A stretch of 64,000 nt of DNA. Source: CAZRCZ01 sp964598765. Lineage in GTDB: Bacteria; Sumerlaeota; Sumerlaeia; MVZB01; JAJFLK01. The stretch is from contig CAZRCZ010000009.1 of assembly GCA_964598765.1 (NCBI GenBank), positions 62,001-126,000 of the forward strand, given 5' to 3'. Position 1 is the stretch's first letter. Each line of letters starts with the position of its first letter. The position numbers and the translations under genes are program-made. This document shows, piece after piece, positions 8,600 to 17,109 of the stretch. Under the pieces are notes generated by a model. The model did no database searches and was not told where the DNA came from. It saw nothing but the letters and a program-made list of their open reading frames with translations.

Positions 8600-8850
8600 G
8601 GCTGTTCATCCTTTCTTGAAATCATCTCCCGTGGCAGTTTGTTTACATCAAAACCTCGATCGCGGAGTATTCGGATGCGGTGATGACCATCCATGATGGT
8701 TCCATCAGGCCGCGCTTTCAATGCGCCCGCGGTTCCGGGTTTGAGGGACTCCATCAGTTTATCCGTTGGCAGTTTCGCAAAGAGACTAAGCTTGGATTCG
8801 ATCAGCGTCTCGGCAGAATGCAAAGGCTTCAACGGAGGATCATCCGCCAT
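8596..8850 (-). CDS. Small ParB-like domain protein paired with phosphatase
   Basis: 84-aa protein. The C-terminal half, RPDGTIMDGHHRIRILRDRG, is the core of the ParB/sulfiredoxin fold (the GHHR box that binds nucleotide or phosphate in ParB CTPases and sulfiredoxin). Residues 8-45 form a predicted helix-rich lead (ESKLSLFAKLPTDKLMESL). There is no helix-turn-helix, so it is too short to be a chromosome-partition ParB. It overlaps the phosphatase gene by 4 nt, so the two products are probably made in fixed ratio. Function unknown; a kinase-like or regulatory partner of the phosphatase is conceivable. Confidence 0.7.
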   Translation of the reverse strand: MADDPPLKPLHSAETLIESKLSLFAKLPTDKLMESLKPGTAGALKARPDGTIMDGHHRIRILRDRGFDVNKLPREMISRKDEQP

Positions 8851-9133
8851 ATGGTTTTACCTCGATGTGAGAGATGGAAGCGCTGGATGAATCTGAACGA
8901 GCGTAATTTTTCCCCAGAGTGTTTCTTCTAACGATCCGTCCGCGGCAAAATCCCCTGCCTCCTCCTGGTCCTTCCTACCACCAATCCCCAGCCCACTCCA
9001 TTAAATTATCGCCCCACTTTGCGTTGACAATTGGAAATTTCACTGGGGACGGGAAGGCGTCGGGTGGTATATTCTATATGCATGAGAAGTCCGGAGGGCG
9101 AAATTGAATTTTCGCCAAAAGGAGGAACCTTCG

Positions 9134-9580
9134 ATGTTGATTTCTGAAATTCTCAAGAAACAGAATCGGCCCATCGAAACCATCGGCCACGCCCAAACGA
9201 TGCAGGAGGCGATTGATCACCTTTGCGAGAAGAAGATCGGGTCGCTGGTGGTTTTGAGCGATGATCGGCGCATGGTGGGAATCATCACCGAGCGCGATGT
9301 CCTGTGCGCTTCCTACAGCCGGAGCCGGAGACCGGAGCGGGTCCAAGTCGAGGAAATCATGACCCCCAATCCGGTTTGCGGTTCCGCCGAAGACAGCGCG
9401 CTCGCGCTCCTGCAAGTGATGACCGACAACCGCGTCCGCCATTTGCCGATCATGCGCGACGGCAAATTGGAGGGATTGGTTTCGATCGGCGATCTGGTCG
9501 CCGGCCAGTTGGAGGAAATCCGCGAGGAAAATCATCACCTCAAGGAATACATTCAAACTTCCGGCGCCGTCACTCCTTGA
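9134..9580 (+). CDS. CBS-domain pair protein
   Basis: 148 aa, little more than a tandem CBS (Bateman) module: MLISEIL...GIITERDVL (about 1-60) and VEEIMTPNPVCGS...GLVSIGDLV (about 72-130), with a charged C-terminal helix. Such stand-alone modules bind adenine nucleotides and act as sensors. The start is fixed by the strong AAAAGGAGGA (9117-9126) seven bases before ATG 9134; an in-frame upstream start at 9104 would lack it. The 283-nt region upstream (8851-9133), between divergent units, contains a TTGACA (9024-9029) but no convincing -10 at the proper spacing. Confidence 0.9.
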   Translation: MLISEILKKQNRPIETIGHAQTMQEAIDHLCEKKIGSLVVLSDDRRMVGIITERDVLCASYSRSRRPERVQVEEIMTPNPVCGSAEDSALALLQVMTDNRVRHLPIMRDGKLEGLVSIGDLVAGQLEEIREENHHLKEYIQTSGAVTP

Positions 9581-9624
9581 TTTTTTGAATTCCGCCGATC
9601 ACACTTTGCGGCGTTGGACAGAGG

Positions 9625-10554
9625 GTGGCCGTGAAGTTAATAACCTTTTACAAGAATCAAACGCCCTGCGCCGGAGCGGCCATCGGCTCATGGGCCGTGG
9701 AGCTGGAACGCGCGGCCAAAGCCGTCGGAAGCGGCGTCGTGCCTTCTTCCGTCCGTGGGATTTTGGAAGCGGGCGAACCGGTCATGGCGCGGGCGCGCAA
9801 GACGGCGCGGCGCGCCGAAGCCAAGCTGGAACTCGTGGAGAAAAAAAAAGAGCGGCGTCCCTCGTGGGCGTGGCCGCTGGATGAAGTCGAACTCGCGCCG
9901 CCGATCCCCAACCCCGAGAAAATCATCTGCGTCGGCCAAAATTACATGGACCACTGCAAAGAGCAGGGGGTTGAAATTCCCAAATCGCCGATCATCTTCG
10001 CCAAGTTTCCGACGACGCTCACCGGACCTTATTCACCGATCCACATCCCTCCGCCCGATTTGACTTCGATGGTGGATTACGAAGTGGAGTTGGCGTTTGT
10101 CATCGGGCGCGAAACCAAACATGCGCGGAAAACGGACGCGATGAAAAGCGTGGCGGGCTACATGGTGTTGAACGACGTGACCGCGCGCGACGTTCAGAGA
10201 GGGGACGGCCAATGGGTGCGCGGCAAATCGTTCGACACGTTCGGACCTTGCGGTCCGTGGCTCCTGACAAGCGACGAGATTGAAAATCCGGGCGGTCTGC
10301 GGCTCTGGCTCAAGCTCAACGGCCAAACGATGCAGGACAGCTCGACCCAGAATTTGATTTTCGATATTCCTTATCTGATTGAATACATCTCACGGGGCAT
10401 GACGCTCAAGCCGGGCGACATCATTTCAACCGGCACGCCGCCGGGCGTCGGGATTTTCCGCAAACCCCCGGTTCTGCTCAAACCCGGCGACGTGATGGAA
10501 GCGTGCGTGGAGGGAATCGGGACGATTAGGAATCGTTGCGTGAAAGAAAGATGA
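9625..10554 (+). CDS. Fumarylacetoacetate hydrolase family protein
   Basis: 309 aa. The N-terminal about 75 residues are the variable FAH lead. The catalytic fold starts at NPEKIICVGQNYMDHCKEQG, with metal ligands in VDYEVELAFVIG and the later VLNDVTARDVQ. FDTFGPCGPWL, IPYLIEYISRGMTLKPGDII and STGTPPGVG are diagnostic of the 2-hydroxyhepta-2,4-diene-1,7-dioate isomerase / acylpyruvase branch. It likely hydrolyses or decarboxylates a 2-oxo acid with a divalent metal. Start GTG at 9625 (a second GTG at 9631). The 44-nt gap to the CBS gene suggests co-transcription. Substrate cannot be read from sequence. Confidence 0.88.
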   Translation: MAVKLITFYKNQTPCAGAAIGSWAVELERAAKAVGSGVVPSSVRGILEAGEPVMARARKTARRAEAKLELVEKKKERRPSWAWPLDEVELAPPIPNPEKIICVGQNYMDHCKEQGVEIPKSPIIFAKFPTTLTGPYSPIHIPPPDLTSMVDYEVELAFVIGRETKHARKTDAMKSVAGYMVLNDVTARDVQRGDGQWVRGKSFDTFGPCGPWLLTSDEIENPGGLRLWLKLNGQTMQDSSTQNLIFDIPYLIEYISRGMTLKPGDIISTGTPPGVGIFRKPPVLLKPGDVMEACVEGIGTIRNRCVKER

Positions 10555-10565
10555 AAGATTTGGAT

Positions 10566-10632
10566 AGCAACACAGACTAAACAGACTACGACAAACTTAT
10601 TTTCTCTGCGATCTCTGTGTTCTCTGTGGTCG
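10566..10632. repeat. CACAGA...TCTGTG degenerate repeat fragment
   Basis: Between convergent FAH and alr genes: AACACAGACTAAACAGAC and TCTCTGTGTTCTCTGTGG form a loose inverted pair of the same family as 21345-21432 and 25610-25768. Confidence 0.4.
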
Positions 10633-10642
10633 CTTCCGAACA

Positions 10643-11749
10643 TCAAATATACTTCCTCGGATTGATCTGCCCCGCTGAACAGAGAAGCTCGTAGGAAATT
10701 GTTTCCGCCCAATTCGCCACTTCATCGGCGCTCAAGATTTCGCTTCCCTGTCGTCCAAAAAGGACCGCTTCATCGCCCAATTCAACAGAGGGAAAATCGG
10801 TCACGTCCACGACGATCTGGTCCATGCAAACGCGCCCCAAGATTGGCAAACGGCGACCGCGAATCAGAACTTGCCCGCGATTGGACAGACTGCGCGGATA
10901 GCCGTTGCCGTATCCCGCGCCGACGAGCGCCAATTCCGAATCCCGGCGCAAGGTGTGCGTTCCGCCATAGGAGATTTTCGTTCCCGCCGGAGCGCGCCGG
11001 CGATAAATCACCCGCGATTTGAACGTCATCGCGGGCTCCAAGCCTTCGATGCCGGGATGATAGCCGTAGAGGGCGATGCCGGAACGAATCGCGTCGAATT
11101 GAAATTCGTCGCACAGCACGAAGGCGTCGCTTCCGCCGAGGTGGCAACGTAAATCCTTGAACCCTGTTTGTTGGGCTTCCTTAAGAAAATTTGCTAGGCG
11201 CTCCGCTTGCGCTTTGGCTCCGGCGCGGTCATTCCCCCCATCGGCCAGATGCGTCCAAACGGCGTCGAGCCGCAAATGAGTGAGACGCACAATCTCCGGA
11301 AGTAACCCTATGATTTCATGAGGTAAGCGCCCCAATCTTCCCAAACCTGTGTCAATTTTCAGATGAGTTTCCGCCGTTTTGCCAATCGCCTTCGCTGACT
11401 CTGAAATTTCGCGCGCGTCGGACAAATCGGTGACTGTCAAAATAATTCCTTCGGCAAGGGCAACGCGGAGAGCCTCATCTCGCAGGACCGACATGCAAAA
11501 AATCGAGGATTGAATTCCAGCTCGGCGAAGCCTCAAGGCTTCATCAATCGTGGCGACGCAGAACGCTTCATGCCTCGGCTCGTCCGCCAGCATTCGCGCA
11601 ACCTCGATCAATCCGTGACCATAAGCCTCCTTCTTGACTGCGGGAATTATTTTGACCGTCGGCGGAAGCTTCTCAGCGAATCGCGCGAAATTCCTCCGGA
11701 TCGCCTCCAAATCAATCTCAACCCAAGTTTGCGGCTTAAGTTCACTCAT
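10643..11749 (-). CDS. alr: Alanine racemase
   Basis: PLP enzyme converting L- to D-alanine for peptidoglycan. 368 aa from the ATG at 11749. The PLP lysine is Lys39 in AVKKEAYGHG. The second catalytic base is the Tyr of ISYGGTHTL. HLKIDTGLGRLG, AGYGNGYPR and GRVCMDQIVVDVT are family signatures. Its start overlaps the end of the upstream permease by 8 nt, so it closes the lysS-lolCDE-alr operon. The longer open frame (to 11848) only overlaps the permease and is not used. The VVKANAYGHG consensus is altered to AVKKEAYGHG around the PLP lysine. Confidence 0.96.
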   Translation of the reverse strand: MSELKPQTWVEIDLEAIRRNFARFAEKLPPTVKIIPAVKKEAYGHGLIEVARMLADEPRHEAFCVATIDEALRLRRAGIQSSIFCMSVLRDEALRVALAEGIILTVTDLSDAREISESAKAIGKTAETHLKIDTGLGRLGRLPHEIIGLLPEIVRLTHLRLDAVWTHLADGGNDRAGAKAQAERLANFLKEAQQTGFKDLRCHLGGSDAFVLCDEFQFDAIRSGIALYGYHPGIEGLEPAMTFKSRVIYRRRAPAGTKISYGGTHTLRRDSELALVGAGYGNGYPRSLSNRGQVLIRGRRLPILGRVCMDQIVVDVTDFPSVELGDEAVLFGRQGSEILSADEVANWAETISYELLCSAGQINPRKYI

Positions 11750-12965
11750 GGCGCAACGCCTCAACCGGATCGAGCCGTGACGCCTGAAGCGCGGGAAAGA
11801 ACGACGCCAGAACGCAAACCAACATCGCCGAAACGACGATGACCACAACCGTCATCGGCTTGACCAGCACCGGCAGGCGGTCAAAATTATAAACCGACGG
11901 CGGCATCTCAAATCGAATGACGTGCTTGAGCAAGAAACAAATTCCGAGACCGATCAGCAAACCAAAGATCGTTCCCAAACAACCGATGATCGCGCCCGTG
12001 TGGAGGAACGTCCGCCGAATCATCCGATTGGAGGAACCGATGGCCTTCAGAATGCCGATCTCGCGTGTTTTCTCGATCACCATAAGAATCAGCGTTCCGA
12101 TGATGTTGAACCCCGCGACCAACACAATGAGCATGAGAATGATGAACAAACCCAACTTCTGGAGCGGAATGGATTGAATGATCGCCCCGTTTTCTTCCTC
12201 CCATGTCCGGATCGAATAAAGCGGTCCCAATTTCATTTGGAGGTCAAATCGCATTCTCGACGCCGAGGCGGGATCGGCGAGATTGACGTGAAGATAATCG
12301 GTGACTTGGTCCGCGCCGAACGCCTTGCGCGCGGTGTCGTTGCCGATGATCGTGGAGAGCGAATCGAAGGCGTAATAGCCGGTTTCGAAAATTCCGGCCA
12401 CGCGCAGTCTCATGCTGGGCGCGCGGCGATTGGTTTTCTGCGAGGTCAGCCCGGTGATCGCAAGAATGGAATCCCCCTTTTTGACTTTCATCTTGGCCGC
12501 GAGCGGCGCGCCTAGCAAAACCTCGCGGTCGCCCAATTTTTCCGGCCATTTCTCGGAAACGGCGCGCATCACTTCAAAACGCCGATCACGCAAACTCTCG
12601 ACGCCGATGATTTGCCCTGCCACCAATTCGGCGGTCGCGCCGAGTCCCGCGGAAAAGAGAGCCTCCTTGTTGAAAACCGGCTCGACAAATTCAACTCCCG
12701 GCGTCCTTTTAACCTCCGCCAAGACATGATCCACATTCGGCAACGTTTCTCCCCCGAGACCGGTAATTTTCAGATGGGGATAGAGCGCGATCACCTTGGC
12801 GAAGAGCTCCTTTTGTGCTCCGTCCATCACACCCAAAACGACGATCAACGACGCCACGCCGACCGCGACGCCCGTGACGGCGATGAAGGTGATCGCGGAG
12901 ACAAGCGCGTTTTTCTCCCGCGTAAAAAGATAGCGGCGCGCGATGAATCGCTCGAAATAAGCCAT
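11742..12965 (-). CDS. lolE: LolC/LolE-type lipoprotein export permease (distal)
   Basis: 407 aa: one N-terminal membrane helix, a large periplasmic MacB-like core (about 45-270), then three C-terminal helices of the FtsX domain, with MVIEKTREIGILKAIGSSNRMI and the closing ALQASRLDPVEALRHE. With LolD and the second permease it should move outer-membrane lipoproteins out of the inner membrane to LolA. It is a paralogue of 13692-14918 (same ends, similar core), as in LolC/LolE; which is C and which E is arbitrary. Starts 5 nt after lolD. Confidence 0.88.
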   Translation of the reverse strand: MAYFERFIARRYLFTREKNALVSAITFIAVTGVAVGVASLIVVLGVMDGAQKELFAKVIALYPHLKITGLGGETLPNVDHVLAEVKRTPGVEFVEPVFNKEALFSAGLGATAELVAGQIIGVESLRDRRFEVMRAVSEKWPEKLGDREVLLGAPLAAKMKVKKGDSILAITGLTSQKTNRRAPSMRLRVAGIFETGYYAFDSLSTIIGNDTARKAFGADQVTDYLHVNLADPASASRMRFDLQMKLGPLYSIRTWEEENGAIIQSIPLQKLGLFIILMLIVLVAGFNIIGTLILMVIEKTREIGILKAIGSSNRMIRRTFLHTGAIIGCLGTIFGLLIGLGICFLLKHVIRFEMPPSVYNFDRLPVLVKPMTVVVIVVSAMLVCVLASFFPALQASRLDPVEALRHE

Positions 12966-12970
12966 GAGCT

Positions 12971-13699
12971 TCAGCCCTGAGCCGCCAGCAACTGGATCAT
13001 CTGCTTGGCGACGTCGTCGTGATCGAGAGGCTCAAGTTTTCCCAATTTTAGCATGAAGATCCGGTCGGCCCGTCGAGCGATGGTCGGTTCGTGCGTGACG
13101 ATGATGAGCGAACGATTCTGTTTCACCGTCGCCTTCCAGATGGCGTCAATGACCCGCTCTCCCGTTCGCAGGTCAAGATTTCCCGTCGGCTCGTCGGCCA
13201 AGAGCAATTGTGGATCATTCATCAACGCGCGGGCGAGCGCGACCCGCTGTTGTTCGCCGCCGGAGAGTTTGGCGGGGCGATGACGTTCGCGTTCGGCCAA
13301 ACCCATTTGATCCAAAAGCGCGCGCGCCCGCGTTCGCGCTTCCTCCTTGGGTTGTCGCGCCACCAACGCGGGCATCATCACGTTTTCCAACGCGCTGAAT
13401 TCCGGAAGTAAATGATGAAACTGAAAAACGAAGCCGATGGATTTGTTCCGATAATCGTTCATTTTCGCGCGCGACCAATCGGTGATCTCCTCGCCGTGAA
13501 ACAACACCGAGCCGGAATCGGGGCGATCCAATGCGCCGAGCAGATGAAGAAACGTGCTTTTGCCCGCGCCCGACATCCCGACGACGGCAATCGCCTCGCC
13601 GCTCTCAACCTTGAGCGTGACCCCTTGCAAGACTTTCAACTCGCGCTCGCCGTCGTGGTAGCTTTTCACCAAGTTTCGGGCTTGGAGCAGTTCAGTCAT
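12971..13699 (-). CDS. lolD: Lipoprotein-releasing ABC ATPase LolD
   Basis: 242-aa ABC ATPase: Walker A GMSGAGKST, Q-loop FVFQFHHLLPEFSALENV (typical of the LolD/MacB/FtsE group), signature LSGGEQQRVALARAL, Walker B LLLADEPTGNLD and H-loop VTHE. It powers lipoprotein release by the two flanking permeases. ATG 13699 overlaps the previous gene's stop by 8 nt. The open frame continues to 13759 but has no reason to start there. Confidence 0.94.
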   Translation of the reverse strand: MTELLQARNLVKSYHDGERELKVLQGVTLKVESGEAIAVVGMSGAGKSTFLHLLGALDRPDSGSVLFHGEEITDWSRAKMNDYRNKSIGFVFQFHHLLPEFSALENVMMPALVARQPKEEARTRARALLDQMGLAERERHRPAKLSGGEQQRVALARALMNDPQLLLADEPTGNLDLRTGERVIDAIWKATVKQNRSLIIVTHEPTIARRADRIFMLKLGKLEPLDHDDVAKQMIQLLAAQG

Positions 13700-14918
13700 G
13701 ACGCAACGCCTCCACGGGATTGAGCCGCGCCGCCTGCGTCGCCGGGAAAAGGGCGGCAAGAAGACAAATCAACATCGAACTTGCCACGATGAGCGCGACG
13801 CTCGTCGGATGCACAATGACCGGAAGACGGTCAAAATTGTAAGCCGACGGCGGCACGGGAAGTCGAACATAATTTTTGATCGCGTACGCCCCAGCCATGC
13901 CAAATCCGACACCCAACAATGTTCCGAAAATGCCGATCACCCAGCCGGCGGAAAGAAACGTCCCCCGAACCATGCCGTCCGAGGAGCCGATGGCTTTCAA
14001 AATGCCGATCTCCCGCTTCTTCTCGATCACAAGCAAGATGAGCGTTCCGATGATATTAAAACTGGCGACGATGACGACGAGAAACAAAATGACCAACAGG
14101 CCGAGTTTTTCCATCTTCAACGCCTGAAAAAATTCCTTGTTCTCTTCCTCCCACGTCTTGATCTCGTAATCGGGACCGAGCGTGGCTTCCAAAATCGTCT
14201 TCATCTTGTGCGCGCCGAAGGCGTCTTTCAATTTAACGTGAAGATAGTCCGCCGAGTTCTCCAGACCGAAAACTTCGCGGGCGGTATCGGTCGAGACAAA
14301 CGCGCTGACTTGATCGAAATCCCAAATGCCCGTCTGAAAAATGCCGATGACTTTCAGCGAGCGGATGCGCGGATGCCAATCGTTGGCCGTGCGTGTCATC
14401 ATGCCGGTATAGGCATAAAGGTCGTCGCCGGGACGCGCATGAAGCTGATAAGCCAACGGCGCGCCGAGAATAACTTCCTTCTCTCCCAGCGAGATGTTGC
14501 TTTGATCGTAAGAGTTGGGAATGTTGTAGAGATTCCCTCTCCCCAACTCCGAGCTTCCGATCAATTGCCCCGGCGCGCGCGTTTCAGCCTGATCCGATCC
14601 GCGAACGAACAACACCTGCTTATGAATCTCCGGCGCAAGGTTGGCGATTTCTTTGCGTCCCTCCAGCGCCGCGACGACCTTGGCGGGGTCCTTCAACCCT
14701 TTTTCGCCTCGATCCGAAATTTTGAGATGAGGATAAACGTCCACGATCTTGCCGAAAATTTCCTTGTCTATGCCCTCGATCACGCCGAGGACAATAATCA
14801 GCGCGGCGACGCCGACGGTCACCCCCGCGACAGAGATAAAAGTAATGAGCGAGACGAGCCAACGGCTTCCTCGACTGAAAAGGTATCGCCTACTGACGAA
14901 TCGCTCAAAATATCCCAT
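13692..14918 (-). CDS. lolC: LolC/LolE-type lipoprotein export permease (proximal)
   Basis: 408 aa with the same architecture as the distal permease: N-terminal helix (SLITFISVAGVTVGVAALIIVLG), periplasmic MacB core, three C-terminal helices, LVIEKKREIGILKAIGSSDGMV and AARLNPVEALRHD. Follows lysS by 15 nt. The two permeases bracket lolD, as in classical lolCDE. The junctions permease/lolD and permease/alr have nearly the same sequence, which points to an internal duplication of the permease. Confidence 0.88.
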   Translation of the reverse strand: MGYFERFVSRRYLFSRGSRWLVSLITFISVAGVTVGVAALIIVLGVIEGIDKEIFGKIVDVYPHLKISDRGEKGLKDPAKVVAALEGRKEIANLAPEIHKQVLFVRGSDQAETRAPGQLIGSSELGRGNLYNIPNSYDQSNISLGEKEVILGAPLAYQLHARPGDDLYAYTGMMTRTANDWHPRIRSLKVIGIFQTGIWDFDQVSAFVSTDTAREVFGLENSADYLHVKLKDAFGAHKMKTILEATLGPDYEIKTWEEENKEFFQALKMEKLGLLVILFLVVIVASFNIIGTLILLVIEKKREIGILKAIGSSDGMVRGTFLSAGWVIGIFGTLLGVGFGMAGAYAIKNYVRLPVPPSAYNFDRLPVIVHPTSVALIVASSMLICLLAALFPATQAARLNPVEALRHD

Positions 14919-14933
14919 CGAAAAATCCGATTC

Positions 14934-16523
14934 TTATTCCCCACGCGGCAAGGGTCGCATGAGCGGAAACAAAATCACGTCGCGGATCGAAGGGCAGTCG
15001 GTCAAAAGCATCGCCAGCCGGTCAATGCCGATGCCGAGTCCGCTCGCCGGCGGCATTCCGTATTCCAGCGCCCGGACGTAATCGTAGTCCGCCTCGCTCA
15101 TCGCCTCCTCGTCCCCCTGCGCGCGCCGACGGACCTGTTCCTCGAACCGCGCCAGTTGCTCGTCGGGATCGTTCAATTCGCTGTAGGCGTTGGCGATTTC
15201 CAAACCGCAACAGAAAAGCTCGAACCGCTCGGCGACCGCCGGATCTCGCTCGGCGGATTTGGTGAGGGGACAGAGACTCTTGGGATAATCGTGAACAAAG
15301 GTCGGCCTGACGATTTTTGGTTCGACCAACGCCTCGAAGAGATTCAGGATCGCTTCGTCGGCAGATTCGGCCTTTGCAAGCGCCGATTCGATTGACTCGC
15401 GCTTCGTCGTGTCTGAATTCGTCATCGAGTTTCCGACTACGCGCTTGAGCTCTTCCAAGCCCTCCATACCCCACCGCAATCCATGGTTCTCTCGCTTCAA
15501 TTCCAATTCATGCGCAACGGCTTCAAGAATCGGCGTCCGCGCGAAGGGTTCGCCAAGCTCAACTTCCGTTCCCTGATAGACAATCTTGGTCGTTCCCAAA
15601 ACCTTCCGTGCCGTCTCGCGGATCAACTCCTCGGTCAACGCCATCGTGTCCCTGTAATCCCAATAAGCGGTGTAAAGTTCGAGCATCGTGAACTCGGGAT
15701 TGTGGCGCGTCGAAAGCCCTTCGTTGCGGAAATTGCGATTGATTTCATAGACCTTTTCCAATCCGCCGACGACGAGCCGTTTCAGGAAAAGCTCCGGGGC
15801 GATGCGAAGATAAAGGTCAAGATCGAGCGCGTTGTGGTGCGTCGTGAACGGCTTGGCCGACGCTCCGCCGTAAATCAACTGCATCATCGGCGTCTCGACT
15901 TCCATATAGCCCTTGCCGTCGAGCATGGACCGGATCGTCGAAACAATCGCGCTCCGCCGCATGAACGTCTCGCGCACGTCGGGATTGACGAAGAAGTCAA
16001 CGTAACGCTGACGATAGCGGAGTTCGAGGTCCTTCAGACCGTGCCATTTTTCGGGGAGCGGAAGAAGCGATTTGGTCAGGAGGGTCAGCTTGTGCGCCTC
16101 AATCGTCAATTCTCCCCTTTTCGTGATGAAAATTTTTCCCTCGACTCCGACGATGTCTCCCGCGTCCAAGCCGTGATTGAAAAATTCGTATCCCGCCTCC
16201 ACCGTCACGTCCTTCTTAATGTAGGCTTGAAATTTTCCCGACTGATCGAGAAAGGTGAAAAATCCCGCCTTGCCGAACGAGCGGATCAGCAAAACCCGTC
16301 CGGCCATGACGACCGTCTCCCCCGACGCGATTAATGCATCTTGATTTGTCCGAACCCGCGCGGCGGAATGGGTCGGCGCGAATCGTTGCGCGTAAAGATT
16401 GATCCCCTGCCCCTTCAGCTTCTGCGCCTTTTCGCGCCGTTCGCGCGCGATTCGCCCCTCGTCGGCGAGATGGTTCTCGATTTCCGATTCGGCGGGGTTG
16501 GAAGTGGGATGTTCGGAGCTCAT
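14934..16523 (-). CDS. lysS: Lysyl-tRNA synthetase, class II
   Basis: 529 aa. N-terminal OB-fold anticodon-binding domain (about 55-175: VVMAGRVLLIRSFGKAGFFTFLDQ), then the class II core: motif 2 FRNEGLSTRHNPEFTMLELY and motif 3 GLGIGIDRLAMLLT. Charges tRNA-Lys in the cytoplasm. First gene of a five-gene operon with lolCDE and alr, a layout that links translation, envelope lipoproteins and wall synthesis only by position. The 86 nt between its ATG and the divergent hicBA promoter should hold its own promoter, which I could not define. Confidence 0.96.
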   Translation of the reverse strand: MSSEHPTSNPAESEIENHLADEGRIARERREKAQKLKGQGINLYAQRFAPTHSAARVRTNQDALIASGETVVMAGRVLLIRSFGKAGFFTFLDQSGKFQAYIKKDVTVEAGYEFFNHGLDAGDIVGVEGKIFITKRGELTIEAHKLTLLTKSLLPLPEKWHGLKDLELRYRQRYVDFFVNPDVRETFMRRSAIVSTIRSMLDGKGYMEVETPMMQLIYGGASAKPFTTHHNALDLDLYLRIAPELFLKRLVVGGLEKVYEINRNFRNEGLSTRHNPEFTMLELYTAYWDYRDTMALTEELIRETARKVLGTTKIVYQGTEVELGEPFARTPILEAVAHELELKRENHGLRWGMEGLEELKRVVGNSMTNSDTTKRESIESALAKAESADEAILNLFEALVEPKIVRPTFVHDYPKSLCPLTKSAERDPAVAERFELFCCGLEIANAYSELNDPDEQLARFEEQVRRRAQGDEEAMSEADYDYVRALEYGMPPASGLGIGIDRLAMLLTDCPSIRDVILFPLMRPLPRGE

Positions 16524-16609
16524 CGGGTCCCGTTCAATCCCAAGACCTTATCGCAAGCCGCCGCGATTCGCCAGCGCGCCGTGAATATCCGCCGAGCGAC
16601 GCCGAGGGA

Positions 16610-16639
16610 TTGACAGGCTCCCGCCGTTGTCGGTATCCT
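16610..16639 (+). promoter_or_regulatory. Sigma-70-type promoter of hicBA
   Basis: TTGACA (16610-16615), an 18-nt spacer and TATCCT (16634-16639) stand 34 nt before the hicB ATG. Position and match are good; no experimental support. Confidence 0.6.
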
Positions 16640-16672
16640 GACATGGTAAGCTTCGGAAATGGGATTTGACAC

Positions 16673-16876
16673 ATGATCGTCAAAGTGCTGATTAGACAAG
16701 GCGAGGATGGCTATTTTGTCGCGAGTTGTCCCTCTCTCAAAAGCTGTTGGTCGCAGGGTAAAACCAAGAAGGAAGCCATCCGAAACATTCGGGATGCCAT
16801 TGAGTTATATTTGGAGCCCGCGGCGCGCGATTTGACGCAAGACGAGTCGCAGGAAATCGTGGAACTTTCCTTATGA
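16673..16876 (+). CDS. hicB: HicB-family antitoxin
   Basis: 67-aa HicB-like protein with the partial RNase H fold: MIVKVLIRQGEDGYFVASCPSL, WSQGKTKKEAIRNIRDAIELYLE. It should bind and block HicA. Unlike long HicB proteins there is no C-terminal DNA-binding domain, so any autoregulation would have to work differently. hicB precedes hicA (reverse of the E. coli order) and overlaps it by 4 nt. Confidence 0.85.
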   Translation: MIVKVLIRQGEDGYFVASCPSLKSCWSQGKTKKEAIRNIRDAIELYLEPAARDLTQDESQEIVELSL

Positions 16877-17091
16877 AATTGCCGTTGCTTTCCGGCAGAC
16901 AGGTGTCGGTGGCATTGCAAAGGCTAGGGTTTGTCGAAGTTCATCGAAAAGGGAGTCACGTCAAGATGGAGCACACGGATGGCAGAAGGATCGTGTTTCC
17001 TTTTCATGACGAGGTTGATCGTTTTACCTTAAAAGGCGCGCTCAAAGACGCCGAAGTGGACCTTGCTGAGTTTCTCAAGCGGGTAAAATAA
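16873..17091 (+). CDS. hicA: HicA-family mRNA interferase toxin
   Basis: 72-aa double-stranded-RNA-binding-like (YcfA) fold. The catalytic His is in KGSHVKMEH, with LQRLGFVEVHRKGSH and FHDEVDRFTLKGALKDAEVDLAEF typical of the family. An intact catalytic site suggests an active ribonuclease held by HicB. PfaD-like gene follows 18 nt later. Confidence 0.88.
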   Translation: MKLPLLSGRQVSVALQRLGFVEVHRKGSHVKMEHTDGRRIVFPFHDEVDRFTLKGALKDAEVDLAEFLKRVK

Positions 17092-17109
17092 AACGCCGGT
17101 TTCGGAAAA

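Noticed and set aside
13698..15395. 565-codon open frame on the + strand opposite lolC/lysS
   Set aside because: Antisense shadow of well-supported genes; composition is Arg/Asp/His-rich with no domain.
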